From Termitomyces sp. T153 (lineage: Eukaryota > Basidiomycota > Agaricomycetes > Agaricales > Lyophyllaceae): a DNA stretch of 64,000 nt. This document shows, piece by piece, positions 43,188 through 60,532 of this stretch (position 1 is the first letter of the stretch; the number at the start of each line of letters is the position of its first letter). The translations under genes were made by a program, and so were the position numbers. Under the pieces are notes generated by a model. It saw only the letters and a list, made by a program, of their open reading frames with translations, did no database searches and was not told the origin of the DNA. The stretch is taken from positions 124,001 through 188,000 of the forward strand of contig JACKQL020000006.1 in the NCBI GenBank assembly GCA_018296165.2, given 5' to 3'.

Positions 43188-44830
43188 TCATATGGCATAC
43201 AGGGCATCTGGATGTCTCCAGTGGAACTCCTTAACAAGTCCAGGGGCATGTATGTTCTCCCATGGCTCCCAGGAAATATCCTCAATTCTATAGCCTTTCC
43301 ACTTCACCTTATACTGTAGTTGTTTCTGGAATAGATGGCTGTTCAGCATTTCTTCCACTTCATACTCTTTATTGTCATTGACCACCATGGGAGGTAGTGG
43401 AGGTGGTGGACATTGCCTCAGGATAGGATCTTTAGGAGCCAGGGTTAGTTTGACCACATTGAACACCAGATGAAGCTGGTGCATCCCCATGGAGAGTTGG
43501 AGTTGATAGGCCAGGGGTCCCATCTGTCATTCCACTATGAATGGCCCTAATTGGCAGTGTGACAGCTTTTTTGAGGGTTGGGTAGTTGTAATGTCAGAGG
43601 CATCCAGATAGACTCAATCTCTGGGCTGATATCTGCACTCCAGAGTCCTCCCGCAGTCATAGTATTGTGCCATGTCATCTCTTGCTTTTGCTAGTGCAGC
43701 TCAGGCCTCCTCCTATGACTTCTTCATCTGGTCCACAAATTCATTTACTGCCTCATTCTCCAAGAGTCAGGCTCAGGATTCAAAACCCATGTGCAAGTGC
43801 TGTCCAGTGTTAAGAAAGAATGGGGAAAACTGGGTGGACACATAAACATGGTTGTTGTACTGGAATTTGGCATTGGAGAGGAGTTCATTCCAGTCATCTT
43901 GGCACTCATTGCAGAAGAGGCAGAAATACTATTCCAGCTCCTGGTTTATGTGCTCCATCTGGCCATCAGACTGTGGGTAGTAGGCAGTGGTGGTGTGGAG
44001 CCTTACTCTGAGCAGTCAGTAGAGCTCCCAGGTGAACTCTGCCATGAATTGCAGTTCCCAATCTGAGACATAGGCATTGGAGAGGCTGTGGAGCTTCCAG
44101 ACATTCCTCTGGTACAGGTTCATGGCATCCATGGTAGAGCAGGTGGTGTGGATCAGAATGAAGTGTGCTCTCTTGCTGTACAGGTCCACCACCACCATGA
44201 TCACATCATAACCATGGGCATTGGGGAGCTCTACAATGAAGTCTACAGATGCTATGCTCCACTGTTCCATGGGCACTGGTAGCAGGTGTAACTGTCTATA
44301 GAGGAGTCAGCACTAGGGCTTGGTCTGGAGGCAGAGATTGCAGGTACTAGTGTATGACCCAATGTACCAGAACATCTGGGGCCACCAGTAGTTCCACAAT
44401 ACTAACTCCAGTGTCTTCCACTACTCAGAATGCCCTGCAATGCAAGAGTTGTAGTGTTGCTCCACAACCCTCTGACAGAGCTCTGGAATGTTGAGGATGT
44501 AGATATAGTCTCAGAAGGTCAGGATTCTGTCTTGGAGGGCCCATTCATCAGTGCAGACCACCTTAACACTAATAATATGCCCCAACTTCAGCATCTGAGT
44601 GGCCTGTGCCACAAGCTCCTCCTATTGACCATTCCTATTACCCCATTGTATGTTCCAGAGAATGTCTGCCTCTGCTCCATTGACAGCAAGGCCCTCCATG
44701 GCTTGGATCACAAACAATTTGGGGCAGAGGAGCACAATGTTACTGTTATCCCCTTCTCCCATTTTATGGTCCACCCTCTGAGACAGGGCATCTGGTTTCT
44801 CCATGCTCCAGCCAGGCTTGTGGTGTAAGG
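43188..44830 (-). pseudogene. Gypsy-1 copy 2 integrase and chromodomain
   Basis: Integrase text at about 44276-44016 includes MEQWSIASVDFIVELPNAHG, VVDLYSKRAHF and NAYVSDWELQF. The frame at 43523-43188 has GPLAYQLQL, the linker NVVKLTLAPKDPIL and a complete chromodomain (EYEVEEMLNSHLF, YKVKWKGYRIEDISWEPWEN) that is longer than in copy 1. Chromodomains of this class bind methylated histone H3 and guide integration to heterochromatin. That fits the repeat-on-repeat nesting seen here, though the link is inference. Confidence 0.87.
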
Positions 44831-44859
44831 AGAAGTCAAAGTTGGCAAGGTAGAGAGAC

Positions 44860-46150
44860 CATCAGGCCTGCCAGTAATTGAGCTTCTTGGCCATCCAGAA
44901 GTATTCAAGGTTCTTGTGATCTGTCCAGACCTCAGACTTGTGCTGCACACCTTCCAGGAAGTGCCGCCACTCCTCAAATGACCAGATGATGGCCAGCATC
45001 TCCTTGTCATGGATCTCATAGTTCCATTCCACTGCACAGGCTTTTGGAGTAAAAGGCCACCAAATGCCACTTCCTGTCCTTTGGAGATTGCTGTGAGAGC
45101 ACCACCCCAATGGCAAAGTTGGAGCAGTCAGCCTCTATGCAGAAGGGAGAGTTGTTGTCTGGGAATAGGAGGATAGGCCTGGAGATCATGGCATGCTTAA
45201 GAGTGTCAAAGGCCATCTGCTCCAGAGGTCTCCAGCTCCACATAACATCCTTTTCTATGAGGTTGAACAGCAGGCAGGCATGGTGCAAGAAGTCCTGGAT
45301 GAATCTCTGGTAGAAATTTGCAAAACCAAGGAATCCCTGTACCTCCTTCTTGTTTTGAGGCTCTGGCCACTCTGCCACACCTGCTACCTTCACCAGGTCC
45401 ATCTCCCCTGCTCCATGGGAGATGTATAGGCCAAGGTACTCAATCTGGATTTGTTCAAACTCACACTTCTCTGGCTTGAGGTAGAGCTGGTGCTAGTAGA
45501 GGTGTTCCAGGATGAGATGAGTGATCTGACAGTGTTCCTCCAGCATTTTGGTGTAGATAAGGATGTCATTGAGGTACACACACACTACACCTTCTGCAAT
45601 GAGGTCCTAGAAGATGTTGTTCATCATGGTCTGGAAGGTGGCTAGGCTGTTGGTGAGACTGAAGAACATGATGAGCAGCTTGAACAATTCCCAGTTGGTC
45701 TGGAAGGCTGCCTTCTACTCATCTCCTTCCTGAATGTACACATTGTTGTAACCCCACCAGACATCTAGTTTAGTGAAGTATCACACACCCTGGAGGTTGT
45801 TGATGAGCTTGGAAATGAGGGGGAGGGGGTAACAGTTCTTCACTGTCATGGTGTTGAGTACCTGGTAGTCCTGTACCAGTCATAGGAAGCCATCCTTCTT
45901 TTTAATGAAGAACACTGGAGAAGCCATTGGGAACTTGGATGGACAGATATGACTGGAGTCCAAGTTCTCCAGTAGGAATGCATCAAGCTCATTCTGCTCC
46001 CTGGGCATAAGGGAGTAGACCTTACAGCTGGAGGGTGTGGAGTCAGGCAGCAGTTCAATGGTGTAGTCCCACCTCTTGCACTCTAGAAGTGAGTCAAAGG
46101 AGGCTTTGGAGAATACATCTTCAAATGTATGCAGGTAGGAGGGTACCATG
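44860..46150 (-). pseudogene. Gypsy-1 copy 2 reverse transcriptase and RNase H
   Basis: RT runs from about 46149 (PSYLHTFEDVFSKASFDSLL) with FFIKKKDGF and RFIQDFLHHACLLFNL. The active-site box at 45565-45576 is YLND, with the first Asp lost by a G-to-A change after C. RNase H at 45116-44862 keeps [19 protein letters not shown] and [10 protein letters not shown]. Frames are split by stops and indels. Confidence 0.87.
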
Positions 46151-46599
46151 TCCTGGAACTCTCAAAGCACAGCATTGGCAGCAAAGGCCTGGGCCAGCCT
46201 CTGGGATGTAGTCTGGCTAGCCCTGATCTCCACAATAGAGGGTGGTGGATGGACAGTGGTAATATAGATTGAATCCCCCACCTCTATCACTTTGTCCAGG
46301 AGCTCCAGCTCACATATACCACCAAATTCCCCTCCATGCTCCTCCTTCAGGGCTCTGCCATTGCTCCAATCATCCTCATAAAGGGCCTCTCTACAAGGGA
46401 ATGCCAGAGGCAGGGGGTCCAGGAGGTCTATATCAGTGAAGGGAAGAGGGCTTGCATGACATGCTTAGATGGCTGTATGCTCTCAGACTTGGGTCTGATG
46501 CTCCACTCTGTCCTCTGTGGCACAGGCAGAGCACTTCCTGGGGCATCTACTCATGGTCACCTCTTCTTTGGTCCAATTGATCTTGGGATTATGCTTTCA

Positions 46600-46960
46600 G
46601 AGCCACATGAACCCAAGGATCATGTCTTGCCTTCACAAGCTGGTGATGGCAAATATGGCATGCTCTGCATGATTCCAATAGCAGAGAACCAGGTCAACCA
46701 TGGAGCTAATTGTGCTGGCTTTGTTGGGCATTCTGTCAATGTTGTAGACAGGAATGGGCTTGGAAAGGGGCTGCATGGTCAGGCCATGGCATTTGATAAA
46801 CTCCAAGTCTAGGAAAAGTCCCATTGCTCTGCTGTCCAGGAGAGCTGTGACTCTGTGGTTTTGCTGGGTGTCCATTGTCTCAATCTCCACATTGAGGTGC
46901 AGGGAATGGGCAGACAAGCCAGAGGCCATCACATACTATTGGGGCATTTAATGCATCCAA
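46600..46960 (-). pseudogene. Gypsy-1 copy 2 protease region
   Basis: The frame 46932-46633 matches copy 1 (MMASGLSAHSLHLNVEIET). The active-site signature is damaged: ALLDSRAMG instead of DSGATG, again by a G-to-A change. Confidence 0.75.
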
Positions 46961-47179
46961 GTGGGGCTGTGCCATCAGACCTTCAGAGGTGTTGGAGAGC
47001 TTGGTGGGGGCTCTGGAGTTAGTGTTTGTACATCTGGAAGGGGGCTTCAAGATTCTTCTGTCTCAATATGAAGGGCATCAGAAAAGGCAGTTTCATTTTC
47101 TATCAACAGACAAGAGAACCTGTTAGCACCTAGTGATGGAGGTGTACACCTCATTCATTGCTCAACTAAAAATCCTCCT

Positions 47180-48235
47180 CCAGCTCCAGAGGTTAGGTGC
47201 ACATGCTGGCTTCCTTCAGAGTCAACTCTGGCATGAGCTCATTTAGCAATGGAGCTCTGGCAGTGTCTTTTGCAGTCAAGAGCTGTAGGAGGAGTTCCTC
47301 TTGCTCTGCTGTGGAGAGGTAGCATACTTTCAGGCCCAGGGGACAGTGCCACACAAAGTGCCCAGGCTTCTTGCATTTCCAGCACAACAGCAGGGCTGTG
47401 CAGAGTTGTTGGGCTGCATCCACATCCATAGGAATCCCTGGTGGTAGGGGATGTTCTGCAAGGGTGGCTGGAGTGAGGGCCAGCACTGGGTGAGTAGGCA
47501 CAGGGCAGTGGAGGATGCTAACTGGAGTGGGGTGCAGCATGAAATGGGGGCAGTGGAGCTCCCTCTGTATCTCCATGAGTTGCCATTGGTCCTGGGCCAC
47601 CTCATACCATGATGCAATCTTTTTATTGTCAGGGTGACCCTCCACCAGGTTGTCAATACATTCCACCAAGGCAGGGTGCAAGCCATCCTGGAAGGTGAGG
47701 CATAGTTGGAGGCAATCAGGGTAGGCAGCCTGTTCAACCAGGGCTTGAAATGAGTCAATGTACTCATCCAACATACACTTTTCTTGTCCATACTGCTCCC
47801 TGTCACACAGCATCAGTGCTGCCATCTTGGCAGGGTCTAACAGGAAAAACTCTGTGCAAAAGTCCTTTTCAAAGGCAGCCCAGTCCAGAAAGCTCCCCAC
47901 ACCTCCAGGATGGCAGAAAACTCACAGTGCATAGGTGGAGGCATGTCCAGTCTCCATGTATGACAGCACTCAGGCTATTTTCAACATGTTGGAGTCAAAA
48001 GCATCCCTGCTGAGGTGGATGTAGGTGAAGCAGGACTGTAGGAATCGCTCCCCACTGGATTGAGTGCCATTATATGCATCTGGCAGTGCTGGACAAGGTA
48101 TCTGTGGCCATAGGGTCACCAGAGCCAGCAGAGTAGGTGCTGTGGCAAGTGGAGCTAGTTCTGCCACTGCAGAAGGGGCAGAGTTAGGGCAGTAGAGAGT
48201 TCAGTCATATGGTGGGTGAGAGATGATTGCATTAA
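47180..48235 (-). pseudogene. Gypsy-1 copy 2 gag with intact zinc knuckle
   Basis: The region from about 48231 begins MQSSLTHHMTELST after an eroded upstream Met. The 235-codon frame 47900-47193 carries FLDWAAFEKDFCTEFFLLDP and YIDSFQALVEQAAYPDCLQL. It also carries the knuckle CWKCKKPGHFVWHC (C-x2-C-x4-H-x4-C complete). One stop separates the N-terminal part near 47970. Confidence 0.82.
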
Positions 48236-48424
48236 TTGCACCTGGGTCTCTAGGTGGAGCAGGCAAGTCCAGGCTTTGTCCTGCAGGGCTGGGGCCTCCA
48301 AGGGTGTGTCTGGGTTGGCAAGCTGAGACATAGAACTCTGTGGTGCTTAATCCTGGCAGAGAAGTGACAGATAGCAGCTTGGAGATTTCTTGCAGCTATG
48401 TGGGGCTTCCAGGCCAGTTTTAGG

Positions 48425-48435
48425 AGACTTGTTCT
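48425..48435 (-). promoter_or_regulatory. Putative self-priming primer-binding site of Gypsy-1 copy 2
   Basis: AGAACAAGTCT on the minus strand lies two bases from the LTR and is exactly complementary to AGACTTGTTCT at 48564-48574 (minus strand) in the LTR. Position and sequence are the same as in copy 1. Confidence 0.6.
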
Positions 48436-48437
48436 GC

Positions 48438-48786
48438 TGTAAGGGCAACCTCCAGGGTGGTGGATCAGAGTCACACAGCTAGCAGAGGGGAATCCAAAGT
48501 ATATTAGCAGAGTAGATGATGATACAATCAGTAACTAATCACCTAGCAGAGGGGAATCCAAAGAGAACAAGTCTAAGGATCCCTGCTGCTCAGTGCAGTG
48601 CATCAGCAGACAGTGGAGGCATGGGAACTACTGTACAGGTGACCAGAGTTGCTCCTAACCCTAGGGCAATGGTTGCTGAGGTAATACAGAGAACTCTGCA
48701 GTCCCAGAAAGAGCTGCAGAGGCATTGAACAAGCTGCAGAGGCATTGGAACCAGTCATGGAGGTTGGAAATGGAAGTCCCCTGACA
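48438..48786 (-). repeat. Gypsy-1 copy 2 5' LTR (349 bp)
   Basis: Sense start TGTCAGGGG at 48786, sense end CCCTTACA at 48438. It has a small internal deletion relative to the 3' LTR. Confidence 0.9.
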
Positions 48787-48791
48787 GGGAG
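48787..48791 (+). repeat. Target-site duplication of Gypsy-1 copy 2 (right)
   Basis: GGGAG, identical to 42724-42728. Confidence 0.9.
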
Positions 48792-49468
48792 CACTTATGT
48801 GGGCTCAGACAGCCACTAGACCAGACCTATCTTTTGTGGTGACTCTACTTGCTTGCTTTCAAGGGAACCCTGGCCCATCACACTAGAAGGCCTTACTACA
48901 TGTCTTTGCCTATGTCAAAGGCACCCTGGACTATATAATTGTATATTCTAAAGACTTGGGAGGATCTACCAAATCACTTGGATACATCAATGCAGATTAT
49001 GGGGGAGACTTTGATACTAGAAGATCAACATCAGGGTATATCTTCATGTTGGCAGGTGGACCAGTGTCCTGGAGCTCCAAACAACAACCAACAATGGTGC
49101 TCTCAACCACTGAAGGTGAGTACATAGTTATGATGCAAGGAGCACAGCAGGTGCTTTGGATGCATAACTTTCTGTCGGAGAATGATCTTGAGCAACCACT
49201 TGCTGCAAACCTCCAAGTTGACAACAACTTGGCAATTGCCCTCACCCAATCTACAAAAGGTCATGCCCACACTAAACATGTTGATATCCAGCACCACTAC
49301 ATACATGAACATGTTTTGGAGGGAGATATCAAAGTTACCCATGTTCCATCAACCAAAAACCTTGCAGACATCTGCACCAAGTCACTTTCCCAAGCCACAC
49401 ATGACTATCTGGTGGGACTCATGGGTCTAAAGAATTCCAATGGTCATACAAGTCAGGGGGAGTGTTGA
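48787..49468 (+). pseudogene. Ty1/Copia RT end and RNase H, right of the Gypsy-1 insertion
   Basis: The frame resumes with ALMWAQTATRPDLS and has one frameshift near 48955. It then runs 170 codons open to 49468 with the Copia RNase H motifs YINADYGGDFDTRRSTSGY, STTEGEYIVM and the C-terminal TKHVDIQHHYIHEHV. The stop TGA lies inside the first six bases of the 3' LTR (TGTTGA). Fewer stops than the Gypsy copies, but CpG-poor and truncated, so inactive. Confidence 0.88.
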
Positions 49469-49825
49469 GGAATGACTTATATGAGACTCAAATACATAAT
49501 TCCTTTTATTTCTTTTCTCTCAGTTGGATACTTGCTTGGCACACCACTAAATGTGCTGCACAATTGGTATTTGCCAATCTTTACCAATTAACCTTATTTT
49601 TTTACATAGATAATCTACAATACACAAATGCCACCCTCAGTCAACCATATATATATCTGGAGTGACTGAGGGTGAGCTGACTCACTTACTTCTTACTTAC
49701 AATTAGACTAATCATGCCCTGTAGATTTACATATAACTCTACAGGTAATAAATCAGTTGACCATATATATATTTGGAGTGACTGAGGATTTACATATAAC
49801 TCTAGAATCCTTACCCTGGGCTGTC
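49463..49825 (+). repeat. Copia 3' LTR (end approximate)
   Basis: It begins TGTTGAGGAATGAC after the purine tract CAGGGGGAG. Internal near-repeats occur: CATATATATATCTGGAGTGA (49645-49664 region) and its variant at about 49762, and twice GATTTACATATAACTCTA. The right end is placed near 49825, where CpG-rich host sequence starts. No TG...CA end with a duplication could be fixed. Confidence 0.65.
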
Positions 49826-51130
49826 ACGCGGAGTCCCAATATTTGGCAGGGTCACAGACCTGTCACTTTTCATTTCACGTTTAAAACGGCCCTTCGATTG
49901 AGATGTCTCTCGCATCCTTCCTCGAATAAGGAAAAATATAAAACTTAGCAAAGTCATACTTCGTATACTAGAAATGTAAGTTCTCCATTTTCTAAGGGAT
50001 CTCTAGGATATTAATGGAAGCCGAAGTCATCCGAAATCTCGTTTCATATCCGGGTCACCGACAGTAGCTCTGAACATGGGTATGGGATGATTGGATTATC
50101 TAAACAGTTTTTGATGGCGGGAATGGCTTGTTATTAACAAGGCATACGACCGTTGCCTGCCTAGTGCATCTCAGCTATACCGTCTCAAGCCCCCATAAGC
50201 TCATCTCTTTTCGGAGATGGTCGTATCATTTGAAGCTTTTAGGTATTGTATGTACTTATGTACTGATTTGTGTATCCAGCCGCGGTGATTTTGTGTTGCC
50301 GGGTCGCTGTGTATAGATTCTATCCCCATGCTCATAAGTATGTATAGGGTACCGGCCCAAAAATTGTCCAGACAGCCAAAAAAGTTCGTCCAGTTAATCG
50401 CCAAGATTTAGTTGCAGTTATTCTATTGTCATACATGGGATAAGTGTGTAATGTAGACGAAGAAGAGTCCAATACCTTGATTTCCTGACAGTCTGGAACC
50501 GATGTTGGCGGAGATCTGTGATGTGCATACGGGTACATATCAGGGGTGCTCAATTCTTCGTTTAGGTCGTTCAGTTCACATGTTTGGAGAGAAATCTAAG
50601 CGCCCTGATGAACTGCCGAAAAGCTGGCGAACGAAATCTCTTTCCATGCTCCGCCGTAAGTTTCGATCCCTGTCTGATCAAGACATCATCAGATACGGAA
50701 AAGTAGATATGATTTGTAGTACCAATCAATATTGACCGTCGAGACTGGCATACCCAAACTGGAATTAAACTAGAGGAACATATGTGTGTAGGTGATCTCA
50801 AACAACACAGAGGACGAGACAAATCAAGTCAAATGCTTGTGGAAAATAGTATTAGTTGACATCATCAGCGAAGATGGCAGTTTCAAACCCCGCTAACAAA
50901 AAGTCTGCACCTCAATTCTTCGTTTGTAGTTCACGGAAATATCCGAGTGTCCGCAGCGTCGAAAAATGCGAACCTGAAATGAAGATTAATTCCACACCCT
51001 ATTACGCATGGTTACTTTTTGATCGGGGCATTATTCGAACTTGGCGTAGTTCCTGAACATATGACTCACAACAGAGAGAGTCCATATCAACGCAGAGTCC
51101 ATATCAACGCCAACAAAAGTCATTGAGCGT
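49826..51130. other. Intergenic host DNA upstream of the ABC transporter
   Basis: CpG returns at 49826. No convincing frame, RNA gene or repeat was found. A 20-bp tandem repeat, AGAGTCCATATCAACGC twice (51077-51115), lies 16-54 bp before the ABC transporter start codon. Confidence 0.45.
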
Positions 51131-57424
<6,294 letters not shown>

Positions 57425-57516
57425 AGTAGAGTTGAATGGAACAATGTTAGACATGACAAAGCAAAGAAAGACTGCTGCGGCCAAGTCTAGACACGCGCCA
57501 AGAATAAAGCGACACG

Positions 57517-57537
57517 ATGAAGCTGGTTGACGCTTGA
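57517..57537 (+). other. Short upstream reading frame before the 57540 gene
   Basis: ATG at 57517 opens a six-codon peptide (MKLVDA) and stops at 57537, two bases before the main ATG. If it lies in the leader it could lower translation of the main frame. The transcript start is not known. Confidence 0.35.
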
Positions 57538-57539
57538 CC

Positions 57540-59354
57540 ATGCCCACCGCTGACGTCTTCCGGCCGCGCCTGCCGCTCGACCCGTTCGACGACGCCCAGC
57601 CCCCGTGGCACGCCGACCCCGCCGCCCAGCCCGCCGCGCCGCACACCGTCCTCGTCCTCGGCGCTGCCGCCCACGCCGACCTCGCCCCGCTCGCGCTGTC
57701 GCCGCACCTCGCCTCGTCGCTGCTGCTCATCGCCACCCACACCCCGCCGCCCGTCCCCGCCGCCGCCCAGTGCCCCGTCGTCATCCTCCGCCTGCCCGCG
57801 CCGCTCGACATCCACGACGCCGGCGCAGTGCGGCTCGTCGGGCTGCTCGACCGTGCCCAGCGCGTCGCACACTCGTGGCACGCCGCGCCGCATGCGCAGC
57901 CCCGCATCCAGCAGCTCGCAGAGCTCTGCCCCGGCGGCGAGTTTGCCATCGCCGAGCCCCCCGAGTTTGCGCTCCCGCTGAGCCCCCAGCCTGCCCCCGG
58001 GCCCCGTCCCGAGTCGTCCGAGACCTGGTCGCTGTCGTCTGCCTCGTCGTCCTCGTCGACCTTCTCCAAAAGGCCTGCGGGCCACCAATACACGTTCTCT
58101 GCGCTCATCAATTTTCTGCCCCCCACGCTGCCCGACAAGGCCCTGCTCAAACACGCCATCCTCGTGACCACCCTCGCTGCCCCCTTCCTCGCCGCCCACC
58201 CCCCCTCGTCCCTCTCTGACGCCCCGGCCCGCCGCTCCCGCCTCGCCTCCTTCTTCTCTTCCCCCGCGCCCTCCCTCGCCTCCAGCGCAGAGAGCCTCCT
58301 CCCCCCGGCCCGCCACCCGCACCTCGTCCACGTCCTGCCCTACGCGTCGCCCTCCAAGTCAAAGCTCGCACAAAGCATCGAGCAGTTCCTCCTCTCCTTT
58401 GCATACCCGCCCTCTGCCTCTGCCTCTGCCCCCTCATTGTCGCCCTCGCCTCCCATCCAAGCATCCGCATCCACATCAAGCGCACCCACGCACCGCGCAG
58501 CCCCCGCACGCTCCTCCCCACTCGCCTCGCCCGCAGGCAGCCTGCGTACCACCCCCAACGCACGCCCCCAGCCGATCCACCTCCCCCACTCCATCCACGC
58601 ACCCAACACCCCCGCCATACCGTACCTCCTCCCCGCAGGCCTCCTGGGCGCGTACCCCGCCGGGAGCCAGCGGTCCGTGGGCGAGATGGTGCTCGGCGGT
58701 CTCCTCGATTGCGTTGCGATCGGCGCGGCTGAGGCGTGCATATCCGTGGGCATGGGCGGGTGGCCGCGCGCGTGGCTCGGTGGGACAGGTGACGTTGTTG
58801 TGCAGAGTCGTGTGCAGACAGAGGTGGCGGAAGACCAATACGCGGAACACGCGAAACACGAACAGACAAGGACGAGACGGAACGAAGCGGGGCTTCCTAC
58901 GCCTCCTGAGAGCTCGTCCAGCTCTGGGGGGAGCGACGACGACGACAGGTCTGGGTCTTGTTCTCCCAGTGACGATGGGTCTTGTTCCGACGCCGACGCC
59001 GACGCCGACGCAACAGAAGACTCGCACCCGTCTCACATTTCACACGTCTCGGCGCCCGTCCTGGGTACAAACACCCATGATCGGGAGGTTTTGTCCGGGA
59101 GTGGGGGGACCATGTCCGAAGCGCATTTTCGCGGTGGTGCCAGCGGCAGAGCCGGTGCTACTGCTGCTCGTACTCCTGACGGACCCAAGGTTAACCTTGG
59201 GAAGCTGGATCGGAGCAATGAAGGAAAGGAGAAGGGAGCGAAGAGGTTGGGAGAGAGGGTTGGGAGGTTCTGGGGAGGGTTGAGGGTGCAGGTGCGAGGG
59301 TTACGGTTGGGGAGGTTGGGGTTTGGGAGGGGGGCGCGGCGGGGGCGCGGGTGA
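57540..59354 (+). CDS. Hypothetical protein, 604 residues, GC-rich single exon
   Basis: The first ATG is at 57540 (MPTADVFRPRLPLDPFDD). The N-terminal 200 residues look folded: a hydrophobic strand-like HTVLVLGAAAHADLAPLA, VVILRLPAPLDIHDAGAVRL, and TFSALINFLPPTLPDKALLK. The middle is a Ser/Pro/Ala-rich low-complexity linker (about residues 270-350). A second ordered stretch, GSQRSVGEMVLGGLLDCVAI, is followed by an acidic Ser/Asp region with an (Asp-Ala)n run and a strongly basic Gly/Arg/Leu tail. No known domain is recognised, no signal peptide or membrane span. The gene starts 115 bp after the ABC transporter stop on the same strand. GC is far higher than its neighbours, which also opens long antisense frames that are not genes. 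Confidence 0.7.
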   Translation: MPTADVFRPRLPLDPFDDAQPPWHADPAAQPAAPHTVLVLGAAAHADLAPLALSPHLASSLLLIATHTPPPVPAAAQCPVVILRLPAPLDIHDAGAVRLVGLLDRAQRVAHSWHAAPHAQPRIQQLAELCPGGEFAIAEPPEFALPLSPQPAPGPRPESSETWSLSSASSSSSTFSKRPAGHQYTFSALINFLPPTLPDKALLKHAILVTTLAAPFLAAHPPSSLSDAPARRSRLASFFSSPAPSLASSAESLLPPARHPHLVHVLPYASPSKSKLAQSIEQFLLSFAYPPSASASAPSLSPSPPIQASASTSSAPTHRAAPARSSPLASPAGSLRTTPNARPQPIHLPHSIHAPNTPAIPYLLPAGLLGAYPAGSQRSVGEMVLGGLLDCVAIGAAEACISVGMGGWPRAWLGGTGDVVVQSRVQTEVAEDQYAEHAKHEQTRTRRNEAGLPTPPESSSSSGGSDDDDRSGSCSPSDDGSCSDADADADATEDSHPSHISHVSAPVLGTNTHDREVLSGSGGTMSEAHFRGGASGRAGATAARTPDGPKVNLGKLDRSNEGKEKGAKRLGERVGRFWGGLRVQVRGLRLGRLGFGRGARRGRG

Positions 59355-59927
59355 GGTCTTGAGAATTGGGTCTGATTTGCGTTGGGTTGGATGAGGATTG
59401 GATTGAGATTGTGCGATGAAGACGACGAACGACGAACGACATGGGGAAAGGAAAAGACTGTTTCTTCTTATCTTCTATCTTCTACCTTCTACCTCCTATC
59501 GTCCATCTTCCATCTTCCATCTGTCTTCCAAGAAAACATTCCTACATTTTGATAAATTCGCGCTTTTTGATCTATCGAGCTCCATCATACCTATCTAATC
59601 ATCTATCTACGTACGTATACATACCTATCTATACCTTTTTTCTGTATTTGCGTTTCGTGTTTTTTTTTGTTCGAGTACGTACGTTTAATCGTTAATGGCT
59701 GTTCTATCTATCCATTCTATAGTGTTTGATGATTTTTTGTTTGGTGAGGGTGTTGGGTACTTTGCGGCCATGTGGTAGAGTACATTTCACTCCCACGTCG
59801 TTTGATCAACTATCCATCACGTCCTTGGTTTCATGTACTGTCAGATTGAGATGTAAGCGATACGAGTGCTGGGTGTACATGTACATACCGACGTGGAGAT
59901 TAGGAGTCCTTGCCATCACGTCTTTGT

Positions 59928-60160
59928 CAACTGAACTCAGCTCTCAACTTGGCTCTCTCACACTGGTTCACCCTCACTTTGTTGGATTGTTCGAGATGAT
60001 ATCATATTATATCTCACTACGTAGTATAACTACGGATTACGATTCGGAGTCGCGATAACTTGACAAGTTCTCGTGACTACGCGTCTTCTCGATTTAGTTT
60101 TAGTTTTAGTCTTAGTCTGCTCAGCTCACTGTTTTATGGAACTACTTACTACTTACTATA
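59928..60160 (+). repeat. Diverged direct repeat, unit 1
   Basis: Blocks CTCAGCTCTCAACTT, CTTTGTTGGAT, GTTCGAGATGAT, GATTCGGAGTCG and GTCTGCTCAGCTCA occur here in order. They recur in the same order at 60198-60532, with extra sequence between them. Confidence 0.6.
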
Positions 60161-60197
60161 TATGCCAGTACCCCAGTACCCGAGTACCGTCGTACTG

Positions 60198-60532
60198 TTC
60201 AACTCAGCTCTCAACTTATCTCTCTCACCCCTGGTTTTCTGTACATAGTACGTCGTTTTGCATAATCTCCTACTCACTCACTTTGTTGGATCTTGTTCGA
60301 GATGATGTTGTGTTATATATCTTACTAGGTGGTGTAAGTATGGGTTAGGATTCGGAGTCGTGAAGGTGAAGCGACCTCGGGAGTTTCATTCATTTTGTGA
60401 GACCGCCTGTATCATAATTCATTCTGAATATTCATTCATTCGTTCACAGGCACTGCGCCCCCTCGACGCGTCTTCTTGATTTGGTTTTAGTTTTTAGTCT
60501 GCTCAGCTCAATTTTGTATGGATTACTTAGTA
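60198..60532 (+). repeat. Diverged direct repeat, unit 2
   Basis: This is the partner of 59928-60160. It is longer because of inserted segments, including one with three ATTCATTC-like words near 60385-60445. Confidence 0.6.

Larger units (their letters stand above)
42729..48786 (-). mobile_element. Gypsy-1 copy 2: complete chromodomain Gypsy element, 6058 bp
   Basis: Both LTRs are present (42729-43098 and 48438-48786), flanked by GGGAG on each side. The interior contains gag, protease, RT, RNase H, integrase and a full chromodomain on the minus strand. It interrupts a Copia pol frame precisely. All frames are broken and CpG is almost absent, so it is long dead. The two LTRs differ at many sites, mostly C/T and G/A. 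Confidence 0.93.

Noticed and set aside
46336..46812. 158-codon plus-strand frame
   Set aside because: Antisense to Gypsy-1 protease and linker.
58147..59283. Arg- and Pro-rich frames in alternative phases on both strands
   Set aside because: Shadows of the 57540-59354 frame caused by high GC.
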